Shown here: one piece after another, positions 23,644 through 35,248 of the stretch
How positions within the stretch are numbered: position 1 is the stretch's first letter
Layout of the letters: each line of letters starts with the position of its first letter
Assembly (NCBI GenBank): GCA_012656075.1
Contig: JAAKBF010000285.1
Span: forward strand, 1-64,000
Source of the DNA: Phytophthora hibernalis
Lineage: Eukaryota; Oomycota; Peronosporomycetes; Peronosporales; Peronosporaceae
Length of the DNA stretch: 64,000 nt
Direction: 5' to 3'
Translations under genes and position numbers: made by a program
The notes under the pieces: generated by a model
What the model was told of the DNA's origin: nothing
The model's input: only the letters and a program-made list of their open reading frames with translations
Database searches by the model: none

Positions 23644-23715
23644 GGCCTAGTGGTCTAGTGGTATGATTCTCGCTTTGGGTGCGAGAGGTCCCGGTTTCGA
23701 TCACCGGCTGGGCCT
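23644..23715 (+). tRNA. tRNA-Pro(UGG), class C
   Basis: Acceptor paired, terminator lost; spacer has lost one G (GATGCCAAG). Confidence 0.77.
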
Positions 23716-24264
23716 GCGGGCCCCCTCCGCCCAACGCCAGGTCAACCGCGTCTGCACACTGTGTGGGCGAGGCGGCGCACTCCGGCTGGGCTTGTTTCCA
23801 TCGGCGCATACCATCGTCCACTGGGTCGTCGCAGCAGGGGTCTTTGCTGCCATTCCCATGCTGTCTGATCCGGGATTGGCTGACAGCAGTATGCTCACGG
23901 CTTCTGCTCTCTTCGTTGTGCATTATCTCTGTGCTCCATGCTCTTAGCGCTGCGGCTGTGGATGCCAAGCGTCTTGCGCGATCCGTTGCGCGACACATGA
24001 GACTTCGCAGCAGAGCGCGGGGCCTGGCAGTGTCCTGAATCGCCCTGTAGGTTGCTTGGCTGGCGATGCGTCCCACCTCTATAACTTGATATTACTGGAT
24101 CGTCGATAACGACGGCTGTAGGACGAGTTGTAGCTGCGCACTGCGACGGGTGAGCTCGGTGCGGGGTGGTGGTTGCGCTGCAATGGTGTAGAGTGCGCGA
24201 GAGGTGTGTGCGCGTGTGTTTTGGCATTATGCGCGACATGTGTTTGTGTTGAGGCTAGGTTAGC

Positions 24265-24336
24265 GGCCTAGTGGTCTAGTGGTATGATTCTCGCTTTGGG
24301 TGCGAGAGGTCCCGGTTTCGATCACCGGCTGTGCCT
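24265..24336 (+). tRNA. tRNA-Pro(UGG)-like, class B
   Basis: As class B; unit 621 bp. Confidence 0.7.
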
Positions 24337-24885
24337 GCGGGCCCCCTCCGCCCAACGCCAGGTCAACCGCGTCTGCACACTGTGTGGGCGAGGCGGCGCA
24401 CTCCGGCTGGGCTTGTTTCCATCGGCGCATACCATCGTCCACTGGGTCGTCGCAGCAGGGGTCTTTTGCTGCCATTCCCATGCTGTCTGATCCGGGATTG
24501 GCTGACAGCAGTATGCTCACGGCTTCTGCTCTTTTCGTTGTGCATTATCTCTGTGCTCCATGCTCTTAGCGCTGCGGCTGTGGATGGCCAAGCGTCTTGC
24601 GCGATCCGTTGCGCGACACATGAGACTTCGCAGCAGAGCGCGGGGCCTGGCAGTGTCCTGAATCCCTGTAGGTTGCTTGGCTGGCGATGCGTCCCACCTC
24701 TATAACTTGATATTACTGGATCGTCGATAACGACGGCTGTAGGACGAGTTGTAGCTGCGCACTGCGACGGGTGAGCTCGGTGCGGGGTGGTGGTTGCGCT
24801 GCAATGGTGTAGAGTGCGCGAGAGGTGTGTGCGCGTGTGTTTTGGCATTATGCGCGACATGTGTTTGTGTTGAGGCTAGGTTAGC

Positions 24886-24957
24886 GGCCTAGTGGTCTAG
24901 TGGTATGATTCTCGCTTTGGGTGCGAGAGGTCCCGGTTTCGATCACCGGCTGTGCCT
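24886..24957 (+). tRNA. tRNA-Pro(UGG)-like, class B
   Basis: As class B, with tail CTGTGCCTGCAGG (G to A just after the tRNA). Confidence 0.7.
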
Positions 24958-25507
24958 GCAGGCCCCCTCCGCCCAACGCCAGGTCAACCGCGTCTGCACA
25001 CTGTGTGGGCGAGGCGGCGCACTCCGGCTGGGCTTGTTTCCATCGGCGCATACCATCGTCCACTGGGTCGTCGCAGCAGGGTCTTTTGCTGCCATTCCCA
25101 TGCTGTCTGATCCGGGATTGGCTGACAGCAGTATGCTCACGGCTTCTGCTCTCTTCGTTGTGCATTATCTCTGTGCTCCATGCTCTTAGCGCTGCGGCTG
25201 TGGATGGCCAAGCGTCTTGCGCGATCCGTTGCGCGACACATGAGACTTCGCAGCAGAGCGCGGGGCCTGGCAGTGTCCTGAATCGCCCTGTAGGTTGCTT
25301 GGCTGGCGATGCGTCCCACCTCTATAACTTGATATTACTGGATCGTCGATAACGACGGCTGTAGGACGAGTTGTAGCTGCGCACTGCGACGGGTGAGCTC
25401 GGTGCGGGGTGGTGGTTGCGCTGCAATGGTGTAGAGTGCGCGAGAGGTGTGTGCGCGTGTGTTTTGGCATTAAGCGCGACATGTGTTTGTGTTGAGGCTA
25501 GGTTAGC

Positions 25508-25578
25508 GGCCTAGTGGTCTAGTGGTATGATTCTCGCTTTGGGTGCGAGAGGTCCGGTTTCGATCACCGGCTGTGCCT
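25508..25578 (+). pseudogene. Class B tRNA-Pro copy lacking one variable-loop C
   Basis: GGTCCGG in place of GGTCCCGG makes a 71-nt copy; a homopolymer shortening that could also be a sequencing error. Confidence 0.6.
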
Positions 25579-26128
25579 GCGGGCCCCTCCGCCCAACGCC
25601 AGGTCAACCGCGTCTGCACACTGTGTGGGCGAGGCGGCGCACTCCGGCTGGGCTTGTTTCCATCGGCGCATACCATCGTCCACTGGGTCGTCGCAGCAGG
25701 GGTCTTTTGCTGCCATTCCCATGCTGTCTGATCCGGGATTGGCTGACAGCAGTATGCTCACGGCTTCTGCTCTTTCGTTGTGCATTATCTCTGTGCTCCA
25801 TGCTCTTAGCGCTGCGGCTGTGGATGGCCAAGCGTCTTGCGCGATCCGTTGCGCGACACATGAGACTTCGCAGCAGAGCGCGGGGCCTGGCAGTGTCCTG
25901 AATCGCCCTGTAGGTTGCTTGGCTGGCGATGCGTCCCACCTCTATAACTTGATATTACTGGATCGTCGATAACGACGGCTGTAGGACGAGTTGTAGCTGC
26001 GCACTGCGACGGGTGAGCTCGGTGCGGGGTGGTGGTTGCGCTGCAATGGTGTAGAGTGCGCGAGAGGTGTGTGCGCGTGTGTTTTTGGCATTATGCGCGA
26101 CATGTGTTTGTGTTGAGGCTAGGTTAGC

Positions 26129-26200
26129 GGCCTAGTGGTCTAGTGGTATGATTCTCGCTTTGGGTGCGAGAGGTCCCGGTTTCGATCACCGGCTGTGCCT
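26129..26200 (+). tRNA. tRNA-Pro(UGG)-like, class B
   Basis: As class B; spacer CACCCGG allele, also at 3203. Confidence 0.7.
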
Positions 26201-26749
26201 GCGGGCCCTCCGCCCAACGCCAGGTCAACCGCGTCTGCACACTGTGTGGGCGAGGCGGCGCACCCGGCTGGGCTTGTTTCCATCGGCGCATACCATCGTC
26301 CACTGGGTCGTCGCAGCAGGGGTCTTTTGCTGCCATTCCCATGCTGTCTGATCCGGGATTGGCTGACAGCAGTATGCTCACGGCTTCTGCTCTTTTCGTT
26401 GTGCATTATCTCTGTGCTCCATGCTCTTAGCGCTGCGGCTGTGGATGGCCAAGCGTCTTGCGCGATCCGTTGCGCGACACATGAGACTTCGCAGCAGAGC
26501 GCGGGGCCTGGCAGTGTCCTGAATCGCCCTGTAGGTTGCTTGGCTGGCGATGCGTCCCACCTCTATAACTTGATATTACTGGATCGTCGATAACGACGGC
26601 TGTAGGACGAGTTGTAGCTGCGCACTGCGACGGGTGAGCTCGGTGCGGGGTGGTGGTTGCGCTGCAATGGTGTAGAGTGCGCGAGAGGTGTGTGCGCGTG
26701 TGTTTTTGGCATTATGCGCGACATGTGTTTGTGTTGAGGCTAGGTTAGC

Positions 26750-26821
26750 GGCCTAGTGGTCTAGTGGTATGATTCTCGCTTTGGGTGCGAGAGGTCCCGG
26801 TTTCGATCACCGGCTGTGCCT
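26750..26821 (+). tRNA. tRNA-Pro(UGG)-like, class B
   Basis: As class B; unit 619 bp, one G lost in the distal spacer (GACGGTGAG). Confidence 0.7.
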
Positions 26822-27368
26822 GCGGGCCCTCCGCCCAACGCCAGGTCAACCGCGTCTGCACACTGTGTGGGCGAGGCGGCGCACTCCGGCTGGGCTTGTT
26901 TCCATCGGCGCATACCATCGTCCACTGGGTCGTCGCAGCAGGGGTCTTTTGCTGCCATTCCCATGCTGTCTGATCCGGGATTGGCTGACAGCAGTATGCT
27001 CACGGCTTCTGCTCTCTTCGTTGTGCATTATCTCTGTGCTCCATGCTCTTAGCGCTGCGGCTGTGGATGGCCAAGCGTCTTGCGCGATCCGTTGCGCGAC
27101 ACATGAGACTTCGCAGCAGAGCGCGGGGCCTGGCAGTGTCCTGAATCCCTGTAGGTTGCTTGGCTGGCGATGCGTCCCACCTCTATAACTTGATATTACT
27201 GGATCGTCGATAACGACGGCTGTAGGACGAGTTGTAGCTGCGCACTGCGACGGTGAGCTCGGTGCGGGGTGGTGGTTGCGCTGCAATGGTGTAGAGTGCG
27301 CGAGAGGTGTGTGCGCGTGTGTTTTTGGCATTATGCGCGACATGTGTTTGTGTTGAGGCTAGGTTAGC

Positions 27369-27439
27369 GGCCTAGTGGTCTAGTGGTATGATTCTCGCTT
27401 TGGGTGCGAGAGGTCCGGTTTCGATCACCGGCTGTGCCT
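27369..27439 (+). pseudogene. Class B tRNA-Pro copy lacking one variable-loop C
   Basis: GGTCCGG form, mismatched acceptor; the unit has further small losses (616 bp). Confidence 0.6.
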
Positions 27440-27984
27440 GCGGCCCTCCGCCCAACGCCAGGTCAACCGCGTCTGCACACTGTGTGGGCGAGGCGGCGCA
27501 CTCCGGCTGGGCTTGTTTCCATCGGCGCATACCATCGTCCACTGGGTCGTCGCAGCAGGGGTCTTTTGCTGCCATTCCCATGCTGTCTGATCCGGGATTG
27601 GCTGACAGCAGTATGCTCACGGCTTCTGCTCTCTTCGTTGTGCATTATCTCTGTGCTCCATGCTCTTAGCGCTGCGGCTGTGGATGGCCAAGCGTCTTGC
27701 GCGATCCGTTGCGCGACACATGAGACTTCCGCAGAGCGCGGGGCCTGGCAGTGTCCTGAATCGCCCTGTAGGTTGCTTGGCTGGCGATGCGTCCCACCTC
27801 TATAACTTGATATTACTGGATCGTCGATAACGACGGCTGTAGGACGAGTTGTAGCTGCGCACTGCGACGGGTGAGCTCGGTGCGGGGTGGTGGTTGCGCT
27901 GCAATGGTGTAGAGTGCGCGAGAGGTGTGCGCGTGTGTTTTTGGCATTAAGCGCGACATGTGTTTGTGTTGAGGCTAGGTTAGC

Positions 27985-28056
27985 GGCCTAGTGGTCTAGT
28001 GGTATGATTCTCGCTTTGGGTGCGAGAGGTCCCGGTTTCGATCACCGGCTGGGCCT
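27985..28056 (+). tRNA. tRNA-Pro(UGG), class C
   Basis: Acceptor paired, tail CTGGGCCTGCGGCC, no TTTT; unit 617 bp with several shortened G and T runs. Confidence 0.74.
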
Positions 28057-28601
28057 GCGGCCCCCTCCGCCCAACGCCAGGTCAACCGCGTCTGCACACT
28101 GTGTGGGCGAGGCGGCGCACCTGGCTGGGCTTGTTTCCATCGGCGCATACCATCGTCCACTGGGTCGTCGCAGCAGGGTCTTTGCTGCCATTCCCATGCT
28201 GTCTGATCCGGGATTGGCTGACAGCAGTATGCTCACGGCTTCTGCTCTTTCGTTGTGCATTATCTCTGTGCTCCATGCTCTTAGCGCTGCGGCTGTGGAT
28301 GGCCAAGCGTCTTGCGCGATCCGTTGCGCGACACATGAGACTTCGCAGCAGAGCGCGGCCTGGCAGTGTCCTGAATCGCCCTGTAGGTTGCTTGGCTGGC
28401 GATGCGTCCCACCTCTATAACTTGATATTACTGGATCGTCGATAACGACGGCTGTAGGACGAGTTGTAGCTGCGCACTGCGACGGGTGAGCTCGGTGCGG
28501 GGTGGTGGTTGCGCTGCAATGGTGTAGAGTGCGCGAGAGGTGTGTGCGCGTGTGTTTTTGGCATTAAGCGCGACATGTGTTTGTGTTGAGGCTAGGTTAG
28601 C

Positions 28602-28673
28602 GGCCTAGTGGTCTAGTGGTATGATTCTCGCTTTGGGTGCGAGAGGTCCCGGTTTCGATCACCGGCTGTGCCT
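28602..28673 (+). tRNA. tRNA-Pro(UGG)-like, class B
   Basis: As class B; leader CATTAAGCG. Confidence 0.7.
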
Positions 28674-29223
28674 GCGGGCCCCCTCCGCCCAACGCCAGGT
28701 CAACCGCGTCTGCACACTGTGTGGGCGAGGCGGCGCACTCCGGCTGGGCTTGTTTCATCGGCGCATACCATCGTCCACTGGGTCGTCGCAGCAGGGGTCT
28801 TTTGCTGCCATTCCCATGCTGTCTGATCCGGATTGGCTGACAGCAGTATGCTCACGGCTTCTGCTCTTTTCGTTGTGCATTATCTCTGTGCTCCATGCTC
28901 TTAGCGCTGCGGCTGTGGATGGCCAAGCGTCTTGCGCGATCCGTTGCGCGACACATGAGACTTCGCAGCAGAGCGCGGGGCCTGGCAGTGTCCTGAATCG
29001 CCCTGTAGGTTGCTTGGCTGGCGATGCGTCCCACCTCTATAACTTGATATTACTGGATCGTCGATAACGACGGCTGTAGGACGAGTTGTAGCTGCGCACT
29101 GCGACGGGTGAGCTCGGTGCGGGGTGGTGGTTGCGCTGCAATGGTGTAGAGTGCGCGAGAGGTGTGTGCGCGTGTGTTTTTGGCATTATGCGCGACATGT
29201 GTTTGTGTTGAGGCTAGGTTAGC

Positions 29224-29294
29224 GGCCTAGTGGTCTGGTGGTATGATTCTCGCTTTGGGTGCGAGAGGTCCGGTTTCGATCACCGGCTGTGCCT
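29224..29294 (+). pseudogene. Class B tRNA-Pro copy with altered A-box
   Basis: A14 is G (TGGTCTGGTGG), removing the U8-A14 contact and a strongly conserved A-box base; one variable-loop C is also missing. Confidence 0.68.
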
Positions 29295-29837
29295 GCGGGC
29301 CCCTCCGCCCAACGCCAGGTCAACCGCGTCTGCACACTGTGTGGGCGAGGCGGCGCACTCCGGCTGGGCTTGTTTCCATCGGCGCATACCATCGTCCACT
29401 GGGTCGTCGCAGCAGGGGTCTTTGCTGCCATTCCCATGCTGTCTGATCCGGGATTGGCTGACAGCAGTATGCTCACGGCTTCTGCTCTTTTCGTTGTGCA
29501 TTATCTCTGTGCTCCATGCTCTTAGCGCTGCGGCTGTGGATGGCCAAGCGTCTTGCGCGATCCGTTGCGCGACACATGAGACTCTGCAGCAGAGCGCGGG
29601 CCTGGCAGTGTCCTGAATCGCCCGTAGGTTGCTTGGCCTGGCGATGCGTCCCACCTCTATAATCTTGATATTACTGGATCGTCGATAACGACGGCTGTAG
29701 GACGAGTGTAGCTGCGCACTGCGACGGGTGAGCTCGGTGCGGGGTGGTGGTTGCGCTGCAATGGTGTAGAGTGCGCGAGAGGTGTGCGCGTGTTTTTGGC
29801 ATTAAGCGACATGTGTTTGTGTTGAGGCTAGGTTAGC

Positions 29838-29909
29838 GGCCTAGTGGTCTAGTGGTATGATTCTCGCTTTGGGTGCGAGAGGTCCCGGTTTCGATCACTG
29901 GCTGTGCCT
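29838..29909 (+). tRNA. tRNA-Pro(UGG)-like, class B, T-stem variant
   Basis: ATCACTGG for ATCACCGG puts a G-U pair in the T-stem. The leader is shortened (TTAAGCGACATG). Confidence 0.65.
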
Positions 29910-30451
29910 GCGGGCCCCTCCGCCCAACGCCAGGTCAACCGCGTCTGCACACTGTGTGGGCGAGGCGGCGCACTCCGGCTGGGCTTGTTTCCATCGGCGC
30001 ATACCATCGTCCACTGGGTCGTCGCAGCAGGGGTCTTTTGCTGCCATTCCCATGCTGTCTGATCCGGGATTGGCTGACAGCAGTATGCTCACGGCTTCTG
30101 CTCTTTTCGTTGTGCATTATCTCTGTGCTCCATGCTCTTAGCGCTGCGGCTGTGGATGCCAAGCGTCTTGCGCGATCCGTTGCGCGACACATGAGACTTC
30201 GCAGCAGAGCGCGGGGCCTGGCAGTGTCCTGAATCGCCCAGGTTGCTTGGCTGGCGATGCGTCCCACCTCTATAACTTGATATTACTGGATCGTCGATAA
30301 CGACGGCTGTAGGACGAGTTGTAGCTGCGCACTGCGACGGGTGAGCTCGGTGCGGGGTGGTGGTTGCGCTGCAATGGTGTAGAGTGCGCGAGAGGTGTGT
30401 GCGCGTGTGTTTTGGCATTGCGCGACATGTTTGTGTTGAGGCTAGGTTAGC

Positions 30452-30479
30452 GGCCTAGTGGTCTAGTGGTATGATTCTC
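30452..30479 (+). pseudogene. tRNA-Pro 5' fragment at a deletion junction
   Basis: Bases 1-28 of the tRNA (acceptor 5' strand, D-arm and two bases of the anticodon stem) end at ATTCTC and join CATCGAGTTGTCCAGGG, then the spacer at GTCGTCGCAG. The 3' half of the tRNA and the first ~110 nt of spacer are missing, giving a 482-bp unit. Confidence 0.85.
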
Positions 30480-30933
30480 CATCGAGTTGTCCAGGGTCGT
30501 CGCAGCAGGGGTCTTTGCTGCCATTCCCATGCTGTCTGATCCGGGATTGGCTGACAGCAGTATGCTCACGGCTTCTGCTCTTTCGTTGTGCATTATCTCT
30601 GTGCTCCATGCTCTTAGCGCTGCGGCTGTGGATGACCAAGCGTCTTGCGCGATCCGTTGCGCGACACATGAGACTTCGCAGCAGAGCGCGGGGCCTGGCA
30701 GTGTCCTGAATCCCTGTAGGTTGCTTGGCTGGCGATGCGTCCCACCTCTATAACTTGATATTACTGGATCGTCGATAACGACGGCTGTAGGACGAGTTGT
30801 AGCTGCGCACTGCGACGGGTGAGCTCGGTGCGGGGTGGTGGTTGCGCTGCAATGGTGTAGAGTGCGCGAGAGGTGTGTGCGCGTGTGTTTTGGCATTATG
30901 CGCGACATGTGTTTGTGTTGAGGCTAGGTTAGC

Positions 30934-31004
30934 GGCCTAGTGGTCTAGTGGTATGATTCTCGCTTTGGGTGCGAGAGGTCCGGTTTCGATCACCGGCTGG
31001 GCCC
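30934..31004 (+). pseudogene. Class A tRNA-Pro copy with one variable-loop C lost
   Basis: Acceptor tail CTGGGCCC is intact, but GGTCCGG is one base short and the terminator is only TTT (31008-31010). Both are single-base homopolymer losses. Confidence 0.62.
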
Positions 31005-31558
31005 GTGTTTGCCGCGGGCCCCTCCGCCCAACGCCAGGTCAACCGCGTCTGCACACTGTGTGGGCGAGGCGGCGCACACCGGCTGGGCTTGTTTCCATCG
31101 GCGCATACCATCGTCCACTGGGTCGTCGCAGCAGGGGTCTTTTGCTGCCATTCCCATGCTGTCTGATCCGGGATTGGCTGACAGCAGTATGCTCACTTCT
31201 GCTCTCTTCGTTGTGCATTATCTCTGTGCTCCATGCTCTTAGCGCTGCGGCTGTGGATGACCAAGCGTCTTGCGCGATCCGTTGCGCGACACATGAGACT
31301 TCGCAGCAGAGCGCGGGGCCTGGCAGTGTCCTGAATCCCTGTAGGTTGCTTGGCTGGCGATGCGTCCCACCTCTATAACTTGATATTACTGGATCGTCGA
31401 TAACGACGGCTGTAGGACGAGTTGTAGCTGCGCACTGCGACGGGTGAGCTCGGTGCGGGGTGGTGGTTGCGCTGCAATGGTGTAGAGTGCGCGAGAGGTG
31501 TGTGCGCGTGTGTTTTGGCATTATGCGCGACATGTGTTTGTGTTGAGGCTAGGTTAGC

Positions 31559-31630
31559 GGCCTAGTGGTCTAGTGGTATGATTCTCGCTTTGGGTGCGAG
31601 AGGTCCCGGTTTCGATCACCGGCTGGGCCC
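31559..31630 (+). tRNA. tRNA-Pro(UGG), class A
   Basis: Intact; TTTT at 31634-31637. Unit 629 bp. Confidence 0.9.
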
Positions 31631-32187
31631 GTGTTTTGCCGCGGGCCCTCCGCCCAACGCCAGGTCAACCGCGTCTGCACACTGTGTGGGCGAGGCGGCG
31701 CACACCGGCTGGGCTTGTTTCCATCGGCGCATACCATCGTCCACTGGGTCGTCGCAGCAGGGGTCTTTTGCTGCCATTCCCATGCTGTCTGATCCGGGAT
31801 TGGCTGACAGCAGTATGCTCACGGCTTCTGCTCTCTTCGTTGTGCATTATCTCTGTGCTCCATGCTCTTAGCGCTGCGGCTGTGGATGACCAAGCGTCTT
31901 GCGCGATCCGTTGCGCGACACATGAGACTTCGCAGCAGAGCGCGGGGCCTGGCAGTGTCCTGAATCCCTGTAGGTTGCTTGGCTGGCGATGCGTCCCACC
32001 TCTATAACTTGATATTACTGGATCGTCGATAACGACGGCTGTAGGACGAGTTGTAGCTGCGCACTGCGACGGATGAGCTCGGTGCGGGGTGGTGGTTGCG
32101 CTGCAATGGTGTAGAGTGCGCGAGAGGTGTGTGCGCGTGTGTTTTGGCATTATGCGCGACATGTGTTTGTGTTGAGGCTAGGTTAGC

Positions 32188-32259
32188 GGCCTAGTGGTCT
32201 AGTGGTATGATTCTCGCTTTGGGTGCGAGAGGTCCCGGTTTCGATCACCGGCTGGGCCC
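32188..32259 (+). tRNA. tRNA-Pro(UGG), class A
   Basis: Intact; TTTT at 32263-32266. Unit 628 bp. Confidence 0.9.
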
Positions 32260-32815
32260 GTGTTTTGCCGCGGGCCCCTCCGCCCAACGCCAGGTCAACC
32301 GCGTCTGCACACTGTGTGGGCGAGGCGGCGCACACCGGCTGGGCTTGTTTCCATCGGCGCATACCATCGTCCACTGGGTCGTCGCAGCAGGGGTCTTTTG
32401 CTGCCATTCCCATGCTGTCTGATCCGGGATTGGCTGACAGCAGTATGCTCACGGCTTCTGCTCTCTTCGTTGTGCATTATCTCTGTGCTCCATGCTCTTA
32501 GCGCTGCGGCTGTGGATGACCAAGCGTCTTGCGCGATCCGTTGCGCGACACATGAGACTTCGCAGCAGAGCGCGGGGCCTGGCAGTGTCCTGAATCCCTG
32601 TAGGTTGCTTGGCTGGCGATGCGTCCCACCTCTATAACTTGATATTACTGGATCGTCGATAACGACGGCTGTAGGACGAGTTGTAGCTGCGCACTGCGAC
32701 GGGTGAGCTCGGTGCGGGGTGGTGGTTGCGCTGCAATGGTGTAGAGTGCGCGAGAGGTGTGCGCGTGTGTTTTGGCATTATGCGCGACATGTGTTTGTGT
32801 TGAGGCTAGGTTAGC

Positions 32816-32887
32816 GGCCTAGTGGTCTAGTGGTATGATTCTCGCTTTGGGTGCGAGAGGTCCCGGTTTCGATCACCGGCTGGGCCC
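32816..32887 (+). tRNA. tRNA-Pro(UGG), class A
   Basis: Intact; TTTT at 32891-32894. Its unit is 1105 bp because of an extra, diverged spacer copy at 33241-33478 and a partial unit after it. Confidence 0.9.
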
Positions 32888-33240
32888 GTGTTTTGCCGCG
32901 GGCCCCTCCGCCCAACGCCAGGTCAACCGCGTCTGCACACTGTGTGGGCGAGGCGGCGCACACCGGCTGGGCTTGTTTCCATCGGCGCATACCATCGTCC
33001 ACTGGGTCGTCGCAGCAGGGGTCTTTTGCTGCCATTCCCATGCTGTCTGATCCGGGATTGGCTGACAGCAGTATGCTCACGGCTTCTGCTCTCTTCGTTG
33101 TGCATTATCTCTGTGCTCCATGCTCTTAGCGCTGCGGCTGTGGATGACCAAGCGTCTTGCGCGATCCGTTGCGCGACACATGAGACTTCGCAGCAGAGCG
33201 CGGGGCCTGGCAGTGTCCTGAATCCCTGTAGGTTTGCTTG

Positions 33241-33478
33241 GGGTGCGTCCCACCGGTATAACCTTTGCTGCCATTAGCATGCTGTCTGATCGGGATTGGC
33301 TGCGACAACGGTATGCTCACGGCTTGTGCTCTCTTCGTTGTGCATTATGCGCTGTGTTCCATGCTCTTAGCGCGGCTGTGGATGATTCAAGCGTCTTGCG
33401 CGATCCGTTGCGCGACCCATGAGCCTTCGCAGCAGGTCGCTTGGGCCTGGCGGTGTCTGAATCCTGTAGGTTCGTCCA
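33241..33478 (+). repeat. Extra tRNA-free spacer segment, diverged subfamily
   Basis: A diverged copy of the mid-spacer segment. It begins with GGTGCGTCCCACCGGTATAAC joined to CTTTGCTGCC and continues through the TTGCGCGA region to a second GTAGGTT. It carries TTATGCGCTGTGTTCC and GAGCCTTCGC, variants otherwise seen only in the extra copy at 47232-47476. It then joins GTCCAGGGTCGTCGC, as at 30491. Confidence 0.82.
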
Positions 33479-33920
33479 GGGTCGTCGCAGCAGGGGTCTT
33501 TTGCTGCCATTCCCATGCTGTCTGATCCGGGATTGGCTGACAGCAGTATGCTCACGGCTTCTGCTCTCTTCGTTGTGCATTATCTCTGTGCTCCATGCTC
33601 TTAGCGCTGCGGCTGTGGATGACCAAGCGTCTTGCGCGATCCGTTGCGCGACACATGAGACTTCGCAGCAGAGCGCGGGGCCTGGCAGTGTCCTGAATCC
33701 CTGTAGGTTGCTTGGTTGGCGATGCGTCCCACCTCTATAACTTGATATTACTGGATCGTCGATAACGACGGCTGTAGGACGAGTTGTAGCTGCGCACTGC
33801 GACGGGTGAGCTCGGTGCGGGGTGGTGGTTGCGCTGCAATGGTGTAGAGTGCGCGAGAGGTGTGTGCGCGTGTGTTTTGGCATTATGCGCGACATGTGTT
33901 TGTGTTGAGGCTAGGTTAGC

Positions 33921-33992
33921 GGCCTAGTGGTCTAGTGGTATGATTCTCGCTTTGGGTGCGAGAGGTCCCGGTTTCGATCACCGGCTGGGCCC
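33921..33992 (+). tRNA. tRNA-Pro(UGG), class A
   Basis: Intact; TTTT at 33996-33999. Spacer has CACTCCGG with GATGACC. Confidence 0.9.
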
Positions 33993-34550
33993 GTGTTTTG
34001 CCGCGGGCCCCTCCGCCCAACGCCAGGTCAACCGCGTCTGCACACTGTGTGGGCGAGGCGGCGCACTCCGGCTGGGCTTGTTTCCATCGGCGCATACCAT
34101 CGTCCACTGGGTCGTCGCAGCAGGGGTCTTTTGCTGCCATTCCCATGCTGTCTGATCCGGGATTGGCTGACAGCAGTATGCTCACGGCTTCTGCTCTCTT
34201 CGTTGTGCATTATCTCTGTGCTCCATGCTCTTAGCGCTGCGGCTGTGGATGACCAAGCGTCTTGCGCGATCCGTTGCGCGACACATGAGACTTCGCAGCA
34301 GAGCGCGGGGCCTGGCAGTGTCCTGAATCCCTGTAGGTTGCTTGGCTGGCGATGCGTCCCACCTCTATAACTTGATATTACTGGATCGTCGATAACGACG
34401 GCTGTAGGACGAGTTGTAGCTGCGCACTGCGACGGGTGAGCTCGGTGCGGGGTGGTGGTTGCGCTGCAATGGTGTAGAGTGCGCGAGAGGTGTGTGCGCG
34501 TGTGTTTTGGCATTATGCGCGACATGTGTTTGTGTTGAGGCTAGGTTAGC

Positions 34551-34622
34551 GGCCTAGTGGTCTAGTGGTATGATTCTCGCTTTGGGTGCGAGAGGTCCCG
34601 GTTTCGATCACCGGCTGGGCCC
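34551..34622 (+). tRNA. tRNA-Pro(UGG), class A
   Basis: Intact; TTTT at 34626-34629. Unit 626 bp. Confidence 0.9.
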
Positions 34623-35176
34623 GTGTTTTGCCGCGGGCCCCTCCGCCCAACGCCAGGTCAACCGCGTCTGCACACTGTGTGGGCGAGGCGGCGCACACCG
34701 GCTGGGCTTGTTTCCATCGGCGCATACCATCGTCCACTGGGTCGTCGCAGCAGGGGTCTTTGCTGCCATTCCCATGCTGTCTGATCCGGGATTGGCTGAC
34801 AGCAGTATGCTCACGGCTTCTGCTCTTTCGTTGTGCATTATCTCTGTGCTCCATGCTCTTAGCGCTGCGGCTGTGGATGACCAAGCGTCTTGCGCGATCC
34901 GTTGCGCGACACATGAGACTTCGCAGCAGAGCGCGGGGCCTGGCAGTGTCCTGAATCCCTGTAGGTTGCTTGGCTGGCGATGCGTCCCACCTCTATAACT
35001 TGATATTACTGGATCGTCGATAACGACGGCTGTAGGACGAGTTGTAGCTGCGCACTGCGACGGGTGAGCTCGGTGCGGGGTGGTGGTTGCGCTGCAATGG
35101 TGTAGAGTGCGCGAGAGGTGTGCGCGTGTGTTTTGGCATTATGCGCGACATGTGTTTGTGTTGAGGCTAGGTTAGC

Positions 35177-35248
35177 GGCCTAGTGGTCTAGTGGTATGAT
35201 TCTCGCTTTGGGTGCGAGAGGTCCCGGTTTCGATCACCGGCTGGGCCC
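35177..35248 (+). tRNA. tRNA-Pro(UGG), class A
   Basis: Intact; TTTT at 35252-35255. Downstream arm of the tail repeat is damaged (GCCGCCCTCCTCC). Unit 1071 bp with two extra spacer copies. Confidence 0.87.

Larger units (their letters stand above)
11830..30451 (+). repeat. Class B-dominated block
   Basis: Thirty units, nearly all with the mismatched acceptor (CTGTGCC) and no terminator; the two A' copies at 17428 and 18676 and three class C copies are exceptions. Spacers mostly carry GATGGCC and GAATCGCCCTG. From about 27.4 kb the units gather single-base losses in CCC, GGGG and TTTT runs, so this end is either decaying or less accurately assembled. Confidence 0.9.
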
